Source of the DNA: Dipteris shenzhenensis
Lineage: Eukaryota; Polypodiophyta; Polypodiopsida; Gleicheniales
Strand: one strand, 5' to 3'
Length of the DNA stretch: 64,000 nt
Assembly (NCBI GenBank): GCA_047967505.1
Contig: CM106539.1
In this document: in pieces, positions 1 through 11,180 of the stretch
Layout of the letters: each line of letters begins with the position of its first letter
Numbering within the stretch: position 1 is the first letter of the stretch
Notes under the pieces: generated by a model
What the model saw: the letters and a program-made list of their open reading frames with translations, nothing else
The model's database searches: none
Told to the model about the DNA's origin: nothing
Position numbers and translations under genes: made by a program

Positions 1-22
1 TCATAAATCCAGAACTAAGGAG

Positions 23-727
23 GTGGTTGAAACTTGGTTGCAAAAGTGGCAAGTACACTTCCAGTTTCACCCTCACCCCAATGAAAAGAACATGCAGCTT
101 GCAGCAGGGTATATGTCAAGGAAGGCTTTATTGTGGTGGAAGGAACTCCGACCAACATGGATCAAATTTCAAGAGGTCTTCAGGAAAGAGTTTCTGAAGG
201 AGGAAGATTATGATATCATAGGCAAGCTCAAGGCCCTCAATATGTCCAAGCTGAATTCGACTTTTGAGGTCTATCTTCAGAGGTTTCGTGATTTGCAGAC
301 CAGAGCTACAAAGATGGATCCTGTGACCTTGTTAGGTTTCTTTGTGGATGATTTGCCTGACTCGTACAAGCTTCAGATCAAGAATAACAAGTGTGCTACT
401 TTGCAAGAGGCCATGAACTATGCGCGCATCTATGATGATACCATGGCCAATGCAAAGGGAACCGGGAAGAACAAGAGGAAGTTCTTCAAGTCAACAACTG
501 GTACCAGGGAGTCGAAGTCAATTGACAATGCCTCCAAGAAGAACTCTACTCAGACGAAGAATGGTCAAGCCCGTTTCCTACGCACCTTGAAGTTAAAAAC
601 AGAAGAACATTGCTTTATATGCGAGGAGCGGGGCTACACTTGGAATGATTGTCCAAGAACCAATTGCAAGCGCCGGGACCAAAGCTCCATGCGGGAAAAA
701 GTACCAAAGCTAAGGGAGCTAACCTAA
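23..727 (+). pseudogene. gypsy gag fragment with mutated zinc knuckle
   Basis: An open frame of 234 codons carries the retrotransposon gag fold: early YMSRKALLWW and FRKEFLKEEDYDIIGKL blocks match the hydrophobic core typical of plant gypsy gag. Near residues 197-211 there is a CCHC-like knuckle, CFICEERGYTWNDC, in which the conserved His is Tyr. Gag packages element RNA into cytoplasmic particles. The knuckle loss and the junction straight to an RNase H tail downstream indicate a dead copy. The first Met may be internal, since homologous sequence probably continues left of the window. Confidence 0.75.
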
Positions 728-761
728 ACTGAGGGGACGAAAGGCTAGATGGGCAAAGTTA

Positions 762-2365
762 ATGCAAGATTTTGATTTTGATATACGTTATCAAAAGGGT
801 TCGATGAATAGTATGGTGGATGCCTTAAATCGAGTCAAGTTTGTAAATGCTATGTCATTTACGGAAATATCCTCAAACCTATTTCAATCCTTCAGGGGGC
901 TTTGCGCAACTGATAGTCATTTCAATTCTTATTGGCAGAAAGTCCAGGATGGGAGCTCCATGGTTGACCAGGACTAAGGGATTGCGCCACCTACGGTATA
1001 GGCGGCAAGAGGTCAGTGGATGATTAGGAAACGACTTGCTGTTCCGGAATGGAAAGATATGTGTGTCACATGTTTGAGATCTGCGATCCAAGATTCTCTG
1101 GGAGTGTCATGATGCTCCTAGCGCTAGATATCCGGGTATACATCGGACTCTGTCTCTTGTGAAACATACCTTTTACTGGCCTAAGATGCGTGCATTTATT
1201 GAGAACTATGTGGTAGGTTGCTGGGTTTGTCAAGTTACTAAGGCAGAACGCCTTAGAAGCGCGGGTTTATTACAACCATTGCAAATCCCAGGTAATAAAT
1301 GGGAAAGTATTTCCATGGATTTCATTACCAGATTGCCTAGAACGTGCAAGGGTCATGACTCCATTTGGGTCATAGTTGACCGTCTAACAAAGATGGCTAG
1401 ATTCTTACCTACTAGATCCACCATATCAGCTGTTTAGTTGGCTCACGAGTTTGTGGACCAATTGTTTAAGCTATATGGTTTGGCTATATGGTTTGCCTTC
1501 TGACATAGTCAGCAACAAGGACTCTAAGTTTACAAGTAACTTCTGGACACTTGCTTTTGAGAAGTTGGAAACTACTCTAAGTACTCAGATCATGCACAAT
1601 ATGATGGCAGTACAGAGAAGGTCAACCAATTGGTTGAACATATGCTTCGGGCATATGTTGTAAGAGACAGTCTTCATGGAAAGATTATCTCCCCATGATA
1701 GAATTTGCTTATAACAATGCAAAGCCTTCAAGTACTGGTTACAGTCCTTTTATGCTTATGTACGGGTTTCAACCTAAGTCACGTGTTATGGTTGGGTTCA
1801 AGATAATTCAAAATGATGCTGCAAAGACATTCTTGCAAGACATGCAAGAAATGTTGCACTTTGCCAAGGAGTCTAAGATCGGGACAGATTTTATGCTAAT
1901 AGACATCGTTCACCTAGAGAGTACTCTGAAGGGACGATGGTATATTTACATATTCCCAACGAATCCAAGAGCCTAAGTACCGGTTTGGTTCCGAAATTAT
2001 CCCCCAGATATTGTGGTCCTTTCAAGATTATTAAAAGAATTGGACCAATTGCACATAAAGTAGAATTGCCTCCTGACGTTAAAGTACATCCAGTGTTTCA
2101 TGTCAGCAGACTGAAACAGTTATTGGGTGCGGATGATCAACTTGTTTCTCCTCAAGAAATAGTAGAAGTTACAGATTTGACTTTTATTCCACACGAGCCT
2201 GAGAGTATTCTTGAATTTCGTGAAAGACAAATTCGTAATAGAACTATCACGGAATACAAGATCAAGTGGAAGGATCGTGTTGAGCAGGATGCAACATGGG
2301 AGACATTACCAAACCTCCAGAGGACATCCCTGGGTTTTTTAGCAAACTCAAGAGTGAGTTCTTAG
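762..2365 (+). pseudogene. gypsy pol remnant: RNase H tail, integrase, chromodomain
   Basis: Four broken frames form the back half of a gypsy polyprotein. 762-860 gives the RNase H end (IRYQKGSMNSMVDALNR, the usual VADALSR motif). 1110-1437 gives the integrase zinc region and catalytic-core start (FYWPKMR, CWVC, MDFITRLP, WVIVDRLTKMA). 1451-1663 and 1695-1900 continue the core (DSKFTSNFW, then EFAYNNAKPSSTGYSPF). 1937-2365 gives the SH3-like integrase tail ([11 protein letters not shown]) and a chromodomain (EYKIKWKD, then ATWE). Stops and frameshifts at about 1435, 1500 and 1660 separate the blocks, and no intact reverse transcriptase remains. The chromodomain would have directed integration toward modified histones in active relatives. 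Confidence 0.85.
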
Positions 2366-2376
2366 AGGAGGGGAAG

Positions 2377-2882
2377 TATATCATGTGCATGGATTGGTAT
2401 CTGACGTGTACTGGGGTACACAAGACTAGCTCGGGTAGCCTGGGGAGGCTTAGGGCTAGGCAGGCTTGATTCTCGCGTTGAGTGACAAGGGTACGAACCA
2501 GTTATAGGTCTTCGCTATTTTTAGCGCATTGAGCCCGGGTCTATATAAGGGGCCCAGAGGTTCAATTCTCAGAGAGCCGATGGGAGCGAGTCTCGTTCCC
2601 AGGTGCTAGGTCTGATCCTGGATTGAGTTGTTCACGTACGCCTGCATCTTAGCGTATCCCAAGGCCCAGCAACAAATCCCAGGCCTCTTGGCATCACCTG
2701 GTGGTACGAGACACCAAGCTGGTTAGGATCTCGTTGGGAGTTCGTGCCAGTAGCTCGATTCGGGATCGCATCCCGTAGATGTCATGATTGGGTGGTGAGC
2801 AGCCTGCTCAGATTCCTCACGTTTGGTGTGTTCTTGTGTTTGCTTGCAGATCAGCGGTTTCAAAAGTGCTGGGGTCGTGTCA
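2377..2882 (+). repeat. probable 3' LTR of the first gypsy element
   Basis: A purine tract (GAGGAGGGGAAG, 2365-2376) follows the chromodomain ORF, as expected for a polypurine tract just 5' of a 3' LTR. About 165 bp in there is CTATATAAGG (2541-2550), a TATA box for U3 transcription. The block ends near 2880 (GTGTCA). No second LTR is in the window to compare, so both ends are approximate. Confidence 0.55.
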
Positions 2883-2957
2883 CCAAGTACCTACTAAACT
2901 ATCATGAATTTTGAAAATTGTATCCAAGGGATGTAAAAAGCTACCATCGCTTCAATA

Positions 2958-4045
2958 GTGCTTTCCAATCCCATAGACCCTGTAGAGTCTCAAGCGAACT
3001 TTAATAAGATTTACGAGTCGGCACTAGAGAGAGAGACACACAAAGAGATCAAATCCTATACAGAGGCACAAGGACAACGGGCTTTGGGACAGACTAGGCT
3101 CCAAAGGCAACACTCTACTCTTGACAACATTTTCACTCTATGGGCCCTCATTAAGGAGGCGAGATCAAGATCCCAGAAAGTCTACGCTGGCCTTTAACAT
3201 AGTTCCACAATCCCGCATGATTAGGAGACATCAGAAGATGCAGATCCTAGAATACATGATTTGGGGGTGAAGAGTCTATATAGGTCAATCAGAGGGGGAG
3301 TACCTACCCCCCAAGGTCTACCAAACGGGACTGAGAGCACGGTAGGAGTGAAGCAAGGCTGCCCCCTCTCACCGTGTCTCTACATTGATGACATCACTAC
3401 CTTCATTGAGCGCCTAGGAGGTGAGGGATCACTACTTGCTGATTTGATAATCCAGATACTATTGTACACAGATGACATAGTCCTTATATCCTCTTAAGTA
3501 GTAGCAAGCGTGCCACAGAAGACAGAGAAAGATCAAGAACAACGTGTCACAGATTTCTACACATTTAAGTCATCCCCAGGACATAATGCAATCGATGAGG
3601 AGGGCCTAGCTTAAATGTGTGCCGAGTGGATCAGCAAGAAGAGACGATGTAGAGTTGTGGAGCCAGAGCCCACGCACGATGCAGAGGTTGACCAAAGCAC
3701 ACACGATGGAGGCCCAGCCTATCTCAGTCCTACTCAAAGGGGACCATCAGAGTGAAGGTTTCGCTCTCGACATGGCTCATTGGATACAGAGATCACGGAC
3801 ACCACACCTCCATCGAAATGAGAGTCAACCCGCGAAACATAGATACAAGATATCTTCGCATCCCACCGGCGAGCCATCATGGCACCAAGATCATAGATGA
3901 CACTTGGTCACATCTCTTGTCATCTCAAGATTTTTAAGTTTTTGTGTTTTTTAGGAGTGCTAGTTTTTAGTTTCTTAGTATAGCACACAACAAGGGTCCA
4001 AGAAGCCCTTTGCATCAGCCCATAGTGGCTTGTATGCGTTTACTT
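2958..4045 (+). pseudogene. RTE-like LINE, RT and 3' end remnant
   Basis: Broken frames give non-LTR reverse transcriptase motifs in order: LDNIFTLWALIKEA (about 3110-3160), FNIVPQSRM (about 3194-3220), GVKQGCPLSP (3346-3375) directly fused to LYIDDI, and LLYTDDIVLIS (3460-3495), where the usual YADD is YTDD. The order resembles RTE-type plant LINEs, with a small deletion after the PLSP motif. From 3535 to 4045 the sequence matches two other places in the window, 20640-20889 on the minus strand and 51985-52440, sharing an RHVTDFYTF-like stretch and a DTRY...SHH stretch. That marks it as the conserved 3' end of this LINE family. It is cut at about 4045 and abuts copia DNA. Confidence 0.75.
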
Positions 4046-4067
4046 GCACATCTTGATGTCTGCTAGG

Positions 4068-4330
4068 CATGTTCTATTATAATCTACACTGATAGCCAGA
4101 GCGCTTTGGCTATTGCGTGCAATCATGTCTTTCATGCGTGTACCAAGCACATAGAGGTTCACTTTCATTATGTTCCACAACGACTATTAAATGGAGACAT
4201 ACAATTGTGCTATGTTCTAACAGAGGATAGCTTAGCAAAGAGAGTGGAGACATACACTTCCCCTTTGTTCTAAAAGAGGATAACTTCGCAAATCTCTTCA
4301 CGAAGGCTCTACCGTGACCAAAATTTCCAG
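4068..4330 (+). pseudogene. Ty1/copia RNase H remnant
   Basis: Translation around 4085-4250 gives IYTDSQSALAIACNHVFHA, then TKHIEVHFHYV, the end of copia RNase H with the TDSQSA and TKHI signature blocks. It runs into stops by 4270. The following 4280-4500 stretch closely matches 38505-38704 of the copia element at 34339-38922, so this is a second, older member of that family. Only the RNase H tail and the 3' LTR remain. Confidence 0.8.
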
Positions 4331-4500
4331 CTTTTTGACGATAAGCTTTACACTTGGTATGTTATGTTACGTGATTCCACTATCCCTGTACAATCATAAG
4401 TTGCTATATCCATCTCGGATGAAATGTGCAACCATGATTTATTTTCCACGTATTCCTGAGATGTTTCCAAGACACTTCAGCCATACCATGGAGGGGGGTT

Positions 4501-4664
4501 TGTTGCGACTTTCGCCTTGGTAAGGCCTTGTAGGCAAGTTAGGGCACTTGGCCCATTTAGTCCTAAGTTGGGCCTATATGGCCACACACTTGTACTTTCT
4601 CATTATCCATTTGCACGACTCCAGCTCCATTGCATTCCACGTTTCATGCATTTCCCAATCAACA
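4501..4664 (+). repeat. 3' LTR of the copia family also found at 34339-38922
   Basis: Starts TGTTGCGACTT after a purine-rich run (GGAGGGGGGTT) and shares GGCCTTGTAGGC, the TTGTACTTTCTCATTATCC block and the end CAATCAACA with the 218-bp LTR at 38705-38922. It is shorter and more diverged. No target duplication was confirmed because the 5' half of this copy is missing. Confidence 0.65.
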
Positions 4665-4699
4665 AATTGCCGGTAGAGCATCCAGAAACACATTTTTTG

Positions 4700-5190
4700 G
4701 TATAACACAAAGCTTATCCCTATGAACATGCCCGTATCTCTCACGCCACAACTTATTTGAGCGAGAATTGATTTAAGCTGTCAAGGCAATCATTTCATTA
4801 GAGACAACTGTCTGACACACCACCCTTGATAATCAAACTCCAATTGCATAAACAGAGAGAAGATTCTTGTAAAGTTTGGGAACTAGAAGCACATCAGTAA
4901 ATATCTTGGCCTCACCTTTCTCCCTGATGAAAGGAGCATTGCCTATTCCCTCCACTCAAAACTTTAAGTTGTCACCCACTGTGACTGAAGATATCAGGGG
5001 CGAGAAAAGGATCAGGCATGCTGAAGCCTCATTTGGGTAGGGCAAGAAGGAGAGACCAGCAGATTGTAGGAACTATTGGACACTCAGTAGTTCTCGTTAT
5101 ATCAGCCACTTGGATGTAGGTAGGACAGCTCCCAGGCTGTCTACACACAGAGTATGCATACATACTTTTTATCAGTCCACATCCATGTAT
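4700..5190 (-). pseudogene. antisense copia protease / GAG-pre remnant
   Basis: Read on the minus strand, 4970-4800 gives VTVGDNLK, EGIGNAPF, FTDVLLVPKLYKNLLSV, the region just after the protease active site in copia polyproteins. It is followed downstream (about 4760-4700) by LWRERYGHVHRDKL, the GAG-pre-integrase start (normally LWH.R.GH). At least one stop and one frameshift are present. The young copia element at 5193 inserted just upstream of these motifs (minus-strand sense). The adjoining part, beyond 11413, was not recognisable. Confidence 0.6.
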
Positions 5191-5192
5191 TT

Positions 5193-5420
5193 TGTTGGGG
5201 TAAAGGCACTGGCCACCCTTGTAACAGTATTAATCTAGTACTACTAAGTACACTAAGTACACATTGTACTTAGGTACTTAGTGGCCCTAGTCTTATCTAT
5301 ATATACTAGTGTGTGTACTTGGGGAGGTACCACTCATTCCTTTATCCCCACCCACTGGTGTGTGACTACAGTGAGTGTGTCTCTCTACTCCCTACTCTAT
5401 CTCTCCCTCACTCTCTATCA
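5193..5420 (+). repeat. 5' LTR of the near-intact copia
   Basis: 228 bp, TGTTGGGG to TCTATCA, with a TATA-like CTATATATAC at about 5297 and a pyrimidine-rich end. By eye it is identical to 11181-11408. It drives element transcription. Confidence 0.95.
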
Positions 5421-5422
5421 AC

Positions 5423-5436
5423 TGGTATCAGAGCCA
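5423..5436 (+). other. primer binding site, initiator Met-tRNA
   Basis: TGGTATCAGAGCCA starts two bases after the 5' LTR. It is complementary to the 3' end of plant initiator methionine tRNA, the usual copia minus-strand primer. Confidence 0.9.
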
Positions 5437-7009
5437 ACGGGCTCTCTCCCTCCGCTTCCACTCCCTCTCTCCCTAGCCTACCCCTACCGTACGGACAAGT
5501 CCGTACGGCCGTACATCGTCCGTACAGCCGTACGGACGGATCGCGACAGCCAGGCTGCAAGGCGGGAGCGCGGGCGGCGTAGCCAGGGCGCGGCTGCACG
5601 TCGCAGCCAAGAGCTGCTGCAAGGCGGGAGCGCGGGCGGCGTAGCTGGAGCGGCTGCAAAGGAGGGAGCGCGGGCGGCGTAGCCAGGGCGCGGCTGCACG
5701 TCGCAGCCAAAGGCTGCAAGGCAAGCGCAAAGGCGCTGCTGCAAGCTCGCAGGGCGCGGCTGCGAGCCAAAGGCTGCAGGTCGCAGGGCGTGGCTGCACG
5801 TCGCAGCCAAGGGCTGCATCTGCGCAGGCCACGGCGCCTTACGCGGCTGCATCTGCGTGGCCAGGACTTCAAGGCGTGGCTGCATCGGCGTCGACAAGGT
5901 CTCCGGGCAGCGTGCACGTCCGTACCAGCCCCCCCCCCCCTTCTTCCGACTCCTTTTGTTACAGACGAACAGCAGCAACGGCCAAAAGTACAGCCAAAAG
6001 GCGGGGTACCGCAGCAAAGGTATGCAGGTGCTACTGTGGCAGGGCATCACTCAACTCTGAGGCTTAGCTTATGCCGCAAACAGAGTTGAGACAGGTTATT
6101 CACTTGGCCAGTGAGGGTTGACACAGTGTATGCATTGTCAGATTTGCAGTGTGTATGCTTGACACTTGGGCAGAGGTTTATGCTTTTGTCAGTGTGTACC
6201 CGCACATGCAGTGATTGCAAGCAGTTGATGCCATTTTACTGTGTTAATGCACGGAATGTGCTGTCAATTCAAAGGGCTTTTGATGCCATTATGCTTGGGA
6301 CAAATGCTTTAGCTTGTTGCTGAAAGTACAATTACTTTTGGTACAGATTTGGTCGATTTTGACCAAGTTTGACTTTAGTCAAATTTGGGGCTTTTGTAGC
6401 CTGACCGGAAATCTGTCAAGTGGGAGCACTCTACATGCATCAGGCTATTTCGTAAAGCACTACTATGCTTTGAAAGTGCAAATTTGACTTACAATTTTTT
6501 TTTTTGGTCAAAGGTCAATCTTTTCATTGGAGGTCAAATCTCTGATTTTCTTCATGCATTCAAAGGGCTTTTGAGCAATCTCACTTCCAAACTGTGAATT
6601 CAGTTGGGGGGGAAGTTTCTAAAGCATATGGAGGCCTAAAATCAGGGATCTTCATCCACAATCAGAGATTCACTGTTTTTTGACAGTCCGGGACTGTCAC
6701 ACAGCAAATTTGACCAGATTTGACTGTCAAAAAGAGTCAAAAAGTACTGCTATCTTTTAAGAAAACAGTTCTGGGATTTTTCTGGAGCACTTTGAAGCAG
6801 CTGTACCGCACTTTCGCCAGCAAAAAAGACAGGAACAGATTGCTGTACTGTTTCTGCAGCAAGTGGGAGAAAGACTTTCAGTCGGTTTTATGCCACTGAA
6901 ACAGTACCAAGTTCATTTTCTGATCGTACTTCCGCTGCGGGGGAATTTTCTTGGAGTAACTAGTGCTTAATTGCACGACTACAGGGAGTCAAACTCTATT
7001 TTCTTTACC
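5437..7009 (+). repeat. long copia leader with palindrome and GC-rich repeats
   Basis: About 1.57 kb separates the primer site from the gag ATG. 5487-5508 is a perfect palindrome with 10-bp arms (CCGTACGGAC / GTCCGTACGG) around AA, followed by more CGTACGG copies to 5535. 5545-5830 is a GC-rich array of degenerate units built from GGCGGGAGCGCGGGCGGCGT and GGCTGCACGTCGCAGCCAA. 5930-5942 is a C tract. The rest to 7009 is AT-richer and non-coding. Leaders of this kind hold packaging and dimerisation signals; that role is inferred. Confidence 0.75.
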
Positions 7010-10000
7010 ATGAGTTCTAGCAGCGACGTGTCGTCCTTGTTCCAGATAAAGAAGCTCGAAGGAGCTAAAAACTACGACATATGGAGGACACAGTGCTACA
7101 ATGTGTTGATGCAGAAGGACCAGTACAAACCTATAAAGGAGAAGGGTGTTAAGCCCTCCAACATTACTGATGAGCAGTGGGAGAAGATGGACGGCTTGGC
7201 CAGGTCGACCATTATGCTTACAGTTGTTGATTCACTGGTTGTAGGCATCAGGGATGAACCTACTGCGTGGAAAATGTGGCAACGCCTTGAGGATACTTAT
7301 GCCAAGAAAAGTGCCACGGGAAAAGCTTACTGGCTGAAAAAGCTTGTTGGTCTTCAAATGAAGGAGGGGACAGCTATGTCCACTCATATTATTGAGTTTA
7401 ACAGCATATTCAGCCAGGTGATCAACCAGGGGTTGAAGCTCGATGATGAGCTGAAAGCTACACTCATCTTATGTTCTCTACCTGAGTCATGGGACACATT
7501 CAGGACTTCTACCAGCAACTCAAATGTCATTCTGTTATTTGCAGATGTGGAGAGTGCTCTTCTACAGGAAGAGATGAACAGAAAGAACAATGCTATTGGG
7601 AAGTCAAATGCTTTGAATGCACGCAGCAGGTCCAAAACACGTGGAAAAGACAGAGAAAGAGAGAGGAGCAAGTCCCGCTCTAAAAGTGATCTTGTCTGCA
7701 ATTATTGTGGCAAGAAGGGACATATTGAGAAAAAGTGTTTTCAAAAGAAGAATGACCAGAGAGCCAAAGAAGGCAAGGCTCAAGGCAAGTCTAAGGGCAA
7801 AGAAAAAGAGGAGCTGAATGTTACTTATGTTAGTGACAGTGACAGTGGACGTGAGATATGTTTCACCTCTTCACTGGAGGCTCATACACTTCATGCTGGT
7901 GATGGATCAGATATGTTTTCCTGGATTATAGATTCAGGTGCTTCCTTTCATGTGACATCCTACAGAGATCTGTTTGTCAGATATGCAGGAGGGCAGAAGG
8001 GAGTTGTCTTTCTTGGTGATAACCATGCATGTTCTATCATTGGCATAGGTGATGTCAGGCTTGTGCTTGAAAATGGCCAGCAGTTAATACTTAAAGGGGT
8101 CAGGCATGTTCCTGAGGTGAAGAAGAACTTGATTTCCACAGGGTTGTTGGATGATGATGGTTATCTTACCACCTTTGGTAATCAGAAATGGAAAATCAGC
8201 AAAGAGGCAATGGCTATTGCCAGGGGTCCTAAGGTTGATACTTTGTACTCACTTCATGCTGGACATTGTCCGCATTCTGATGTAAATGCCACCGAGCTGC
8301 CAAAGATTTCATTGTGGCATAGCCGGCTTGGTCATATGAGTATTAAGGGAATGGAGCAATTGGCTCATTTTGGTTACTTGCCTAGTCTAAAATATTCAGA
8401 TTTACAGAAATGTGAATTTTGTCTCTACGGTCGTCAAGTACAAATACCTCATAAGAGAAGGTCAGATCAGAAATTACAGCTCTTGGAGCTAGTACATACA
8501 GATGTGTGTGAGATGCCTACACTCTCTTTAGGAGGTTCAAAGTACATACTGTCATTCATAGATGACGCCACCCGCAAAGTGTGGGTTTACACTCTCAGAA
8601 AGAAGAGTGATACGTTCAAGGCTTTCACTAAGTTTGTTGCACTAGTTGAAAATGAGACAGGCAAAAAACTGAAAGCCTTACGATCTGACAATGGTGGAGA
8701 GTACTTGTCCAAAGAATTTCAAGAATTCTGTGAGGCAAAGGGTATCCAAAGGGTTTTGTCTGCACCATATGATCCTCCACAGAATGGTACAGCTGAAAAA
8801 ATGTTCAGGACCATTCAAGAGAAAGTCAGATCCATGTTGTCACATGCTGCATTGCCCCACACATTTTGGGCTGAAGCTGTAAAGACAGCTGTGCACCTTA
8901 TTAACAGGTCACCAAACAAGAGACTATGTGGTGGTGTGCCTGAACAGGCATGGACGGGCAAGCCTCCGTCTTACAAACACCTACGGGTCTTTGGTTGTGT
9001 CGCGTATGTGCATGTACGCAGGGAGGACAGAACTAAACTGGATCCAAAGTCTCTTAAATGCATATTCCTAGGTTACGGTGACAAAGGTGAGATGGGCTAC
9101 AGGATTTGGGATCCCAAGAACAGAAAACTTATACGCAGCAATGATGTCGTGTTTGATGAAACCATCATGTTCAAGGAACCTGTTGTACAGCAGGAACCTT
9201 TAAAAGTAACTATTGATGATGACAGGCATCATGGGCAACACAGACAGGCTGTAAATCAGCCACAACAGCAGCATAATCAGCCATTAAATGATGCTGCAGC
9301 AGATCCTAATGGACAGCCAGTTATGGCAGAAAACATCCCAATGGATGAGGCACAGTTAGGTGATCTTCCTGACATGCAAATGCAGCCAGGAATCATGGAA
9401 CAGCCACCTTATCTGGGTGATGAACAGGCTGGACAGCCAGCTCAAGATGATGGTCTTTGGGTTAGAAGGTCAACCAGACAGACGCGGCAGCCAGAAAGAT
9501 TTGTTCCAGGCATTGATTATTTGATGCTCACTGATTGTGGAGAGCCTTCATGCTACAGAGAGGCTAGGCAGAGGGCAGACAAGGTTCAATGGGATCTTGC
9601 TATGAAGTCTGAAATGGACAGTCTTCACAAGAATGGCACTTGGGAATTGGTACCCTTGCCTACTGGTAAGAAGGTACTGCCATGCAAATGGGTTTATAGA
9701 CTTAAAGTCACACCTGGTGAAAAGCCAAGGCATAAAGCCAGACTGGTTGCCAAAGGGTTCAAGCAGGAATATGGTGTTGACTTTGAGGAGATATTCTCTC
9801 CCGTTGTCAAGATGACAACACTCAGAACTGTATTAGCATTGGTTGCACATGCAGATATGGATTTGGTCCAAATGGATGTCAAAACAGCATTTCTTCATGG
9901 TGATTTACATGAGGAAATTTTTATGCAGCAGCCAGAGGGTTTTACAGTGAAGGGCAAAGAAAAGCTTGTATGCAGACTGAAGAAAAGTCTTTATGGTCTA

Positions 10001-11092
10001 AAGTAGGCACCCAGGGAATGGTATCATAAGTTTGATACATTCATGCGAACCCAGGGTTACAGGAGAAGTGACATTGATCACTGCTTGTATACCAAGAAAG
10101 CTTCAGATGGCAGTTTACTTATCCTCATTTTGTATGTGGATGACATGTTAATTGCTGGAAAATCTCATAAGGAGATGAATGCCTTGAAAAAGAGATTGCA
10201 CCAGACCTTTGATATGAAGGATCTTGGTGATGCCAACCATATATTGGGTATGCGCATACTTCGGGATAGGGAAAAGCGGTTGCTATACTTGTCTCAGAAG
10301 GAATACATTGGCAAGGTCTTGCAGAGATTTCACATGGAGGGGGGGAAGAGTATTGGTACTCCATTACCTCCTTATGTGAAAATCAGCGCTTTGGACAGCC
10401 CTCAGACAGATGCTGAGAGAGCTGAGATGTCAAAGATTCCGTATGCATCAGCTTGTGGCAGTCTCATGTATGCTATGGTTGCAACCAGGCCCGATATTGC
10501 GTTTGCAGTGGGAGTGGTTAGCAGATACATGGCTAAACCTGGCAAGAAGCATTGGAATGCAGTGAAAGGTGTCATGAGATACCTAAAGGGTACACAGGAC
10601 TTGTGTATATGTTTCGGCAGTCAAGATGCAAAAGTGCAGGGTTATACAGACTCTGATTATGCCGGTCACCCTGATACCCGGAAGTCTACTACCGGCTATG
10701 TTTTCACTTTCACTGGAGGTGCAGTGTCGTGGGTATCTAGAATGCAGCAATGCGTTGCTTTGTCTACTACAGAAGCTGAATATATTGCAGCCACTGAGGC
10801 GTGCAAGGAAGCTATATGGCTATCTCGGCTAGTGGCAGATTTGGGCTACTCTAGTGATACTCCATTGTTGCATTGTGACAGTCAGAGTGCCATACAGTTG
10901 GCACGAAATCCTGTTTTTCATGCAAAGACGAAGCACATCGACGTGAAGTATCATTTTATCAGGGAGGTGCTTGAGAACAAGCAATTTCAGCTTGTGAAAG
11001 TTCACACTGATGACAATCCAGCAGATCTGTTGACAAAAGGATTGGCTGCTGAGCGGTTTGCACACTGCAGACGGCTTATGGGTATAGGATAA
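7010..11092 (+). pseudogene. copia gag-pol, one in-frame TAG at codon 999
   Basis: One frame from ATG 7010 to TAA 11092 (1,360 codons before the stop, counting the internal TAG). Domains: gag (residues about 1-200), CCHC knuckle CNYCGKKGHIEKKC (from 230), protease WIIDSGAS (305), GAG-pre LWHSRLGHMS, integrase D-D35-E with D498, D560 (SDNGGEY) and E596 (NGTAEKM), RT with KWVYRLK, QMDVKTAFLHGDL and YVDD at about 1042, and RNase H (YTDSDYAG, TTEAEYIA, CDSQSAI, TKHIDV). The only lesion seen is TAG at 10004-10006 in YGLK*APREW, where the family has Gln, so CAG became TAG. I chose MSSSS at 7010 because the frame upstream lacks an ATG. A product ending at 999 would lack most of RT and all of RNase H. 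Confidence 0.93.
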
Positions 11093-11180
11093 GCAGACCA
11101 ACTGGTCCTGTACATGATGATGTATATTGCTGTTTTTCTTTTACTCTCTCTTATGGGCACACTGCCTTTAAGTGGGAGGT

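Larger units (their letters stand above)
1..2882 (+). mobile_element. Ty3/gypsy chromovirus, 3' portion, decayed
   Basis: The window opens inside a gypsy-type LTR retrotransposon. Reading left to right there is a gag block with a damaged zinc knuckle, a tail of RNase H, an integrase with its HHCC-type zinc region, an integrase C-terminus, a chromodomain, a purine tract and a probable 3' LTR with a TATA box. The reverse transcriptase and most of RNase H are missing between gag and the integrase, so an internal deletion joined these parts. Several frameshifts and stops break the frame. The 5' LTR would lie left of the window. The chromodomain after integrase places it with plant chromoviruses. 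Confidence 0.85.

Noticed and set aside
5408-6050. Long Arg/Ala/Cys-rich open frames on the minus strand of the copia leader
   Set aside because: They follow from the GC-rich repeat array; several overlapping frames are open at once and none has protein features.
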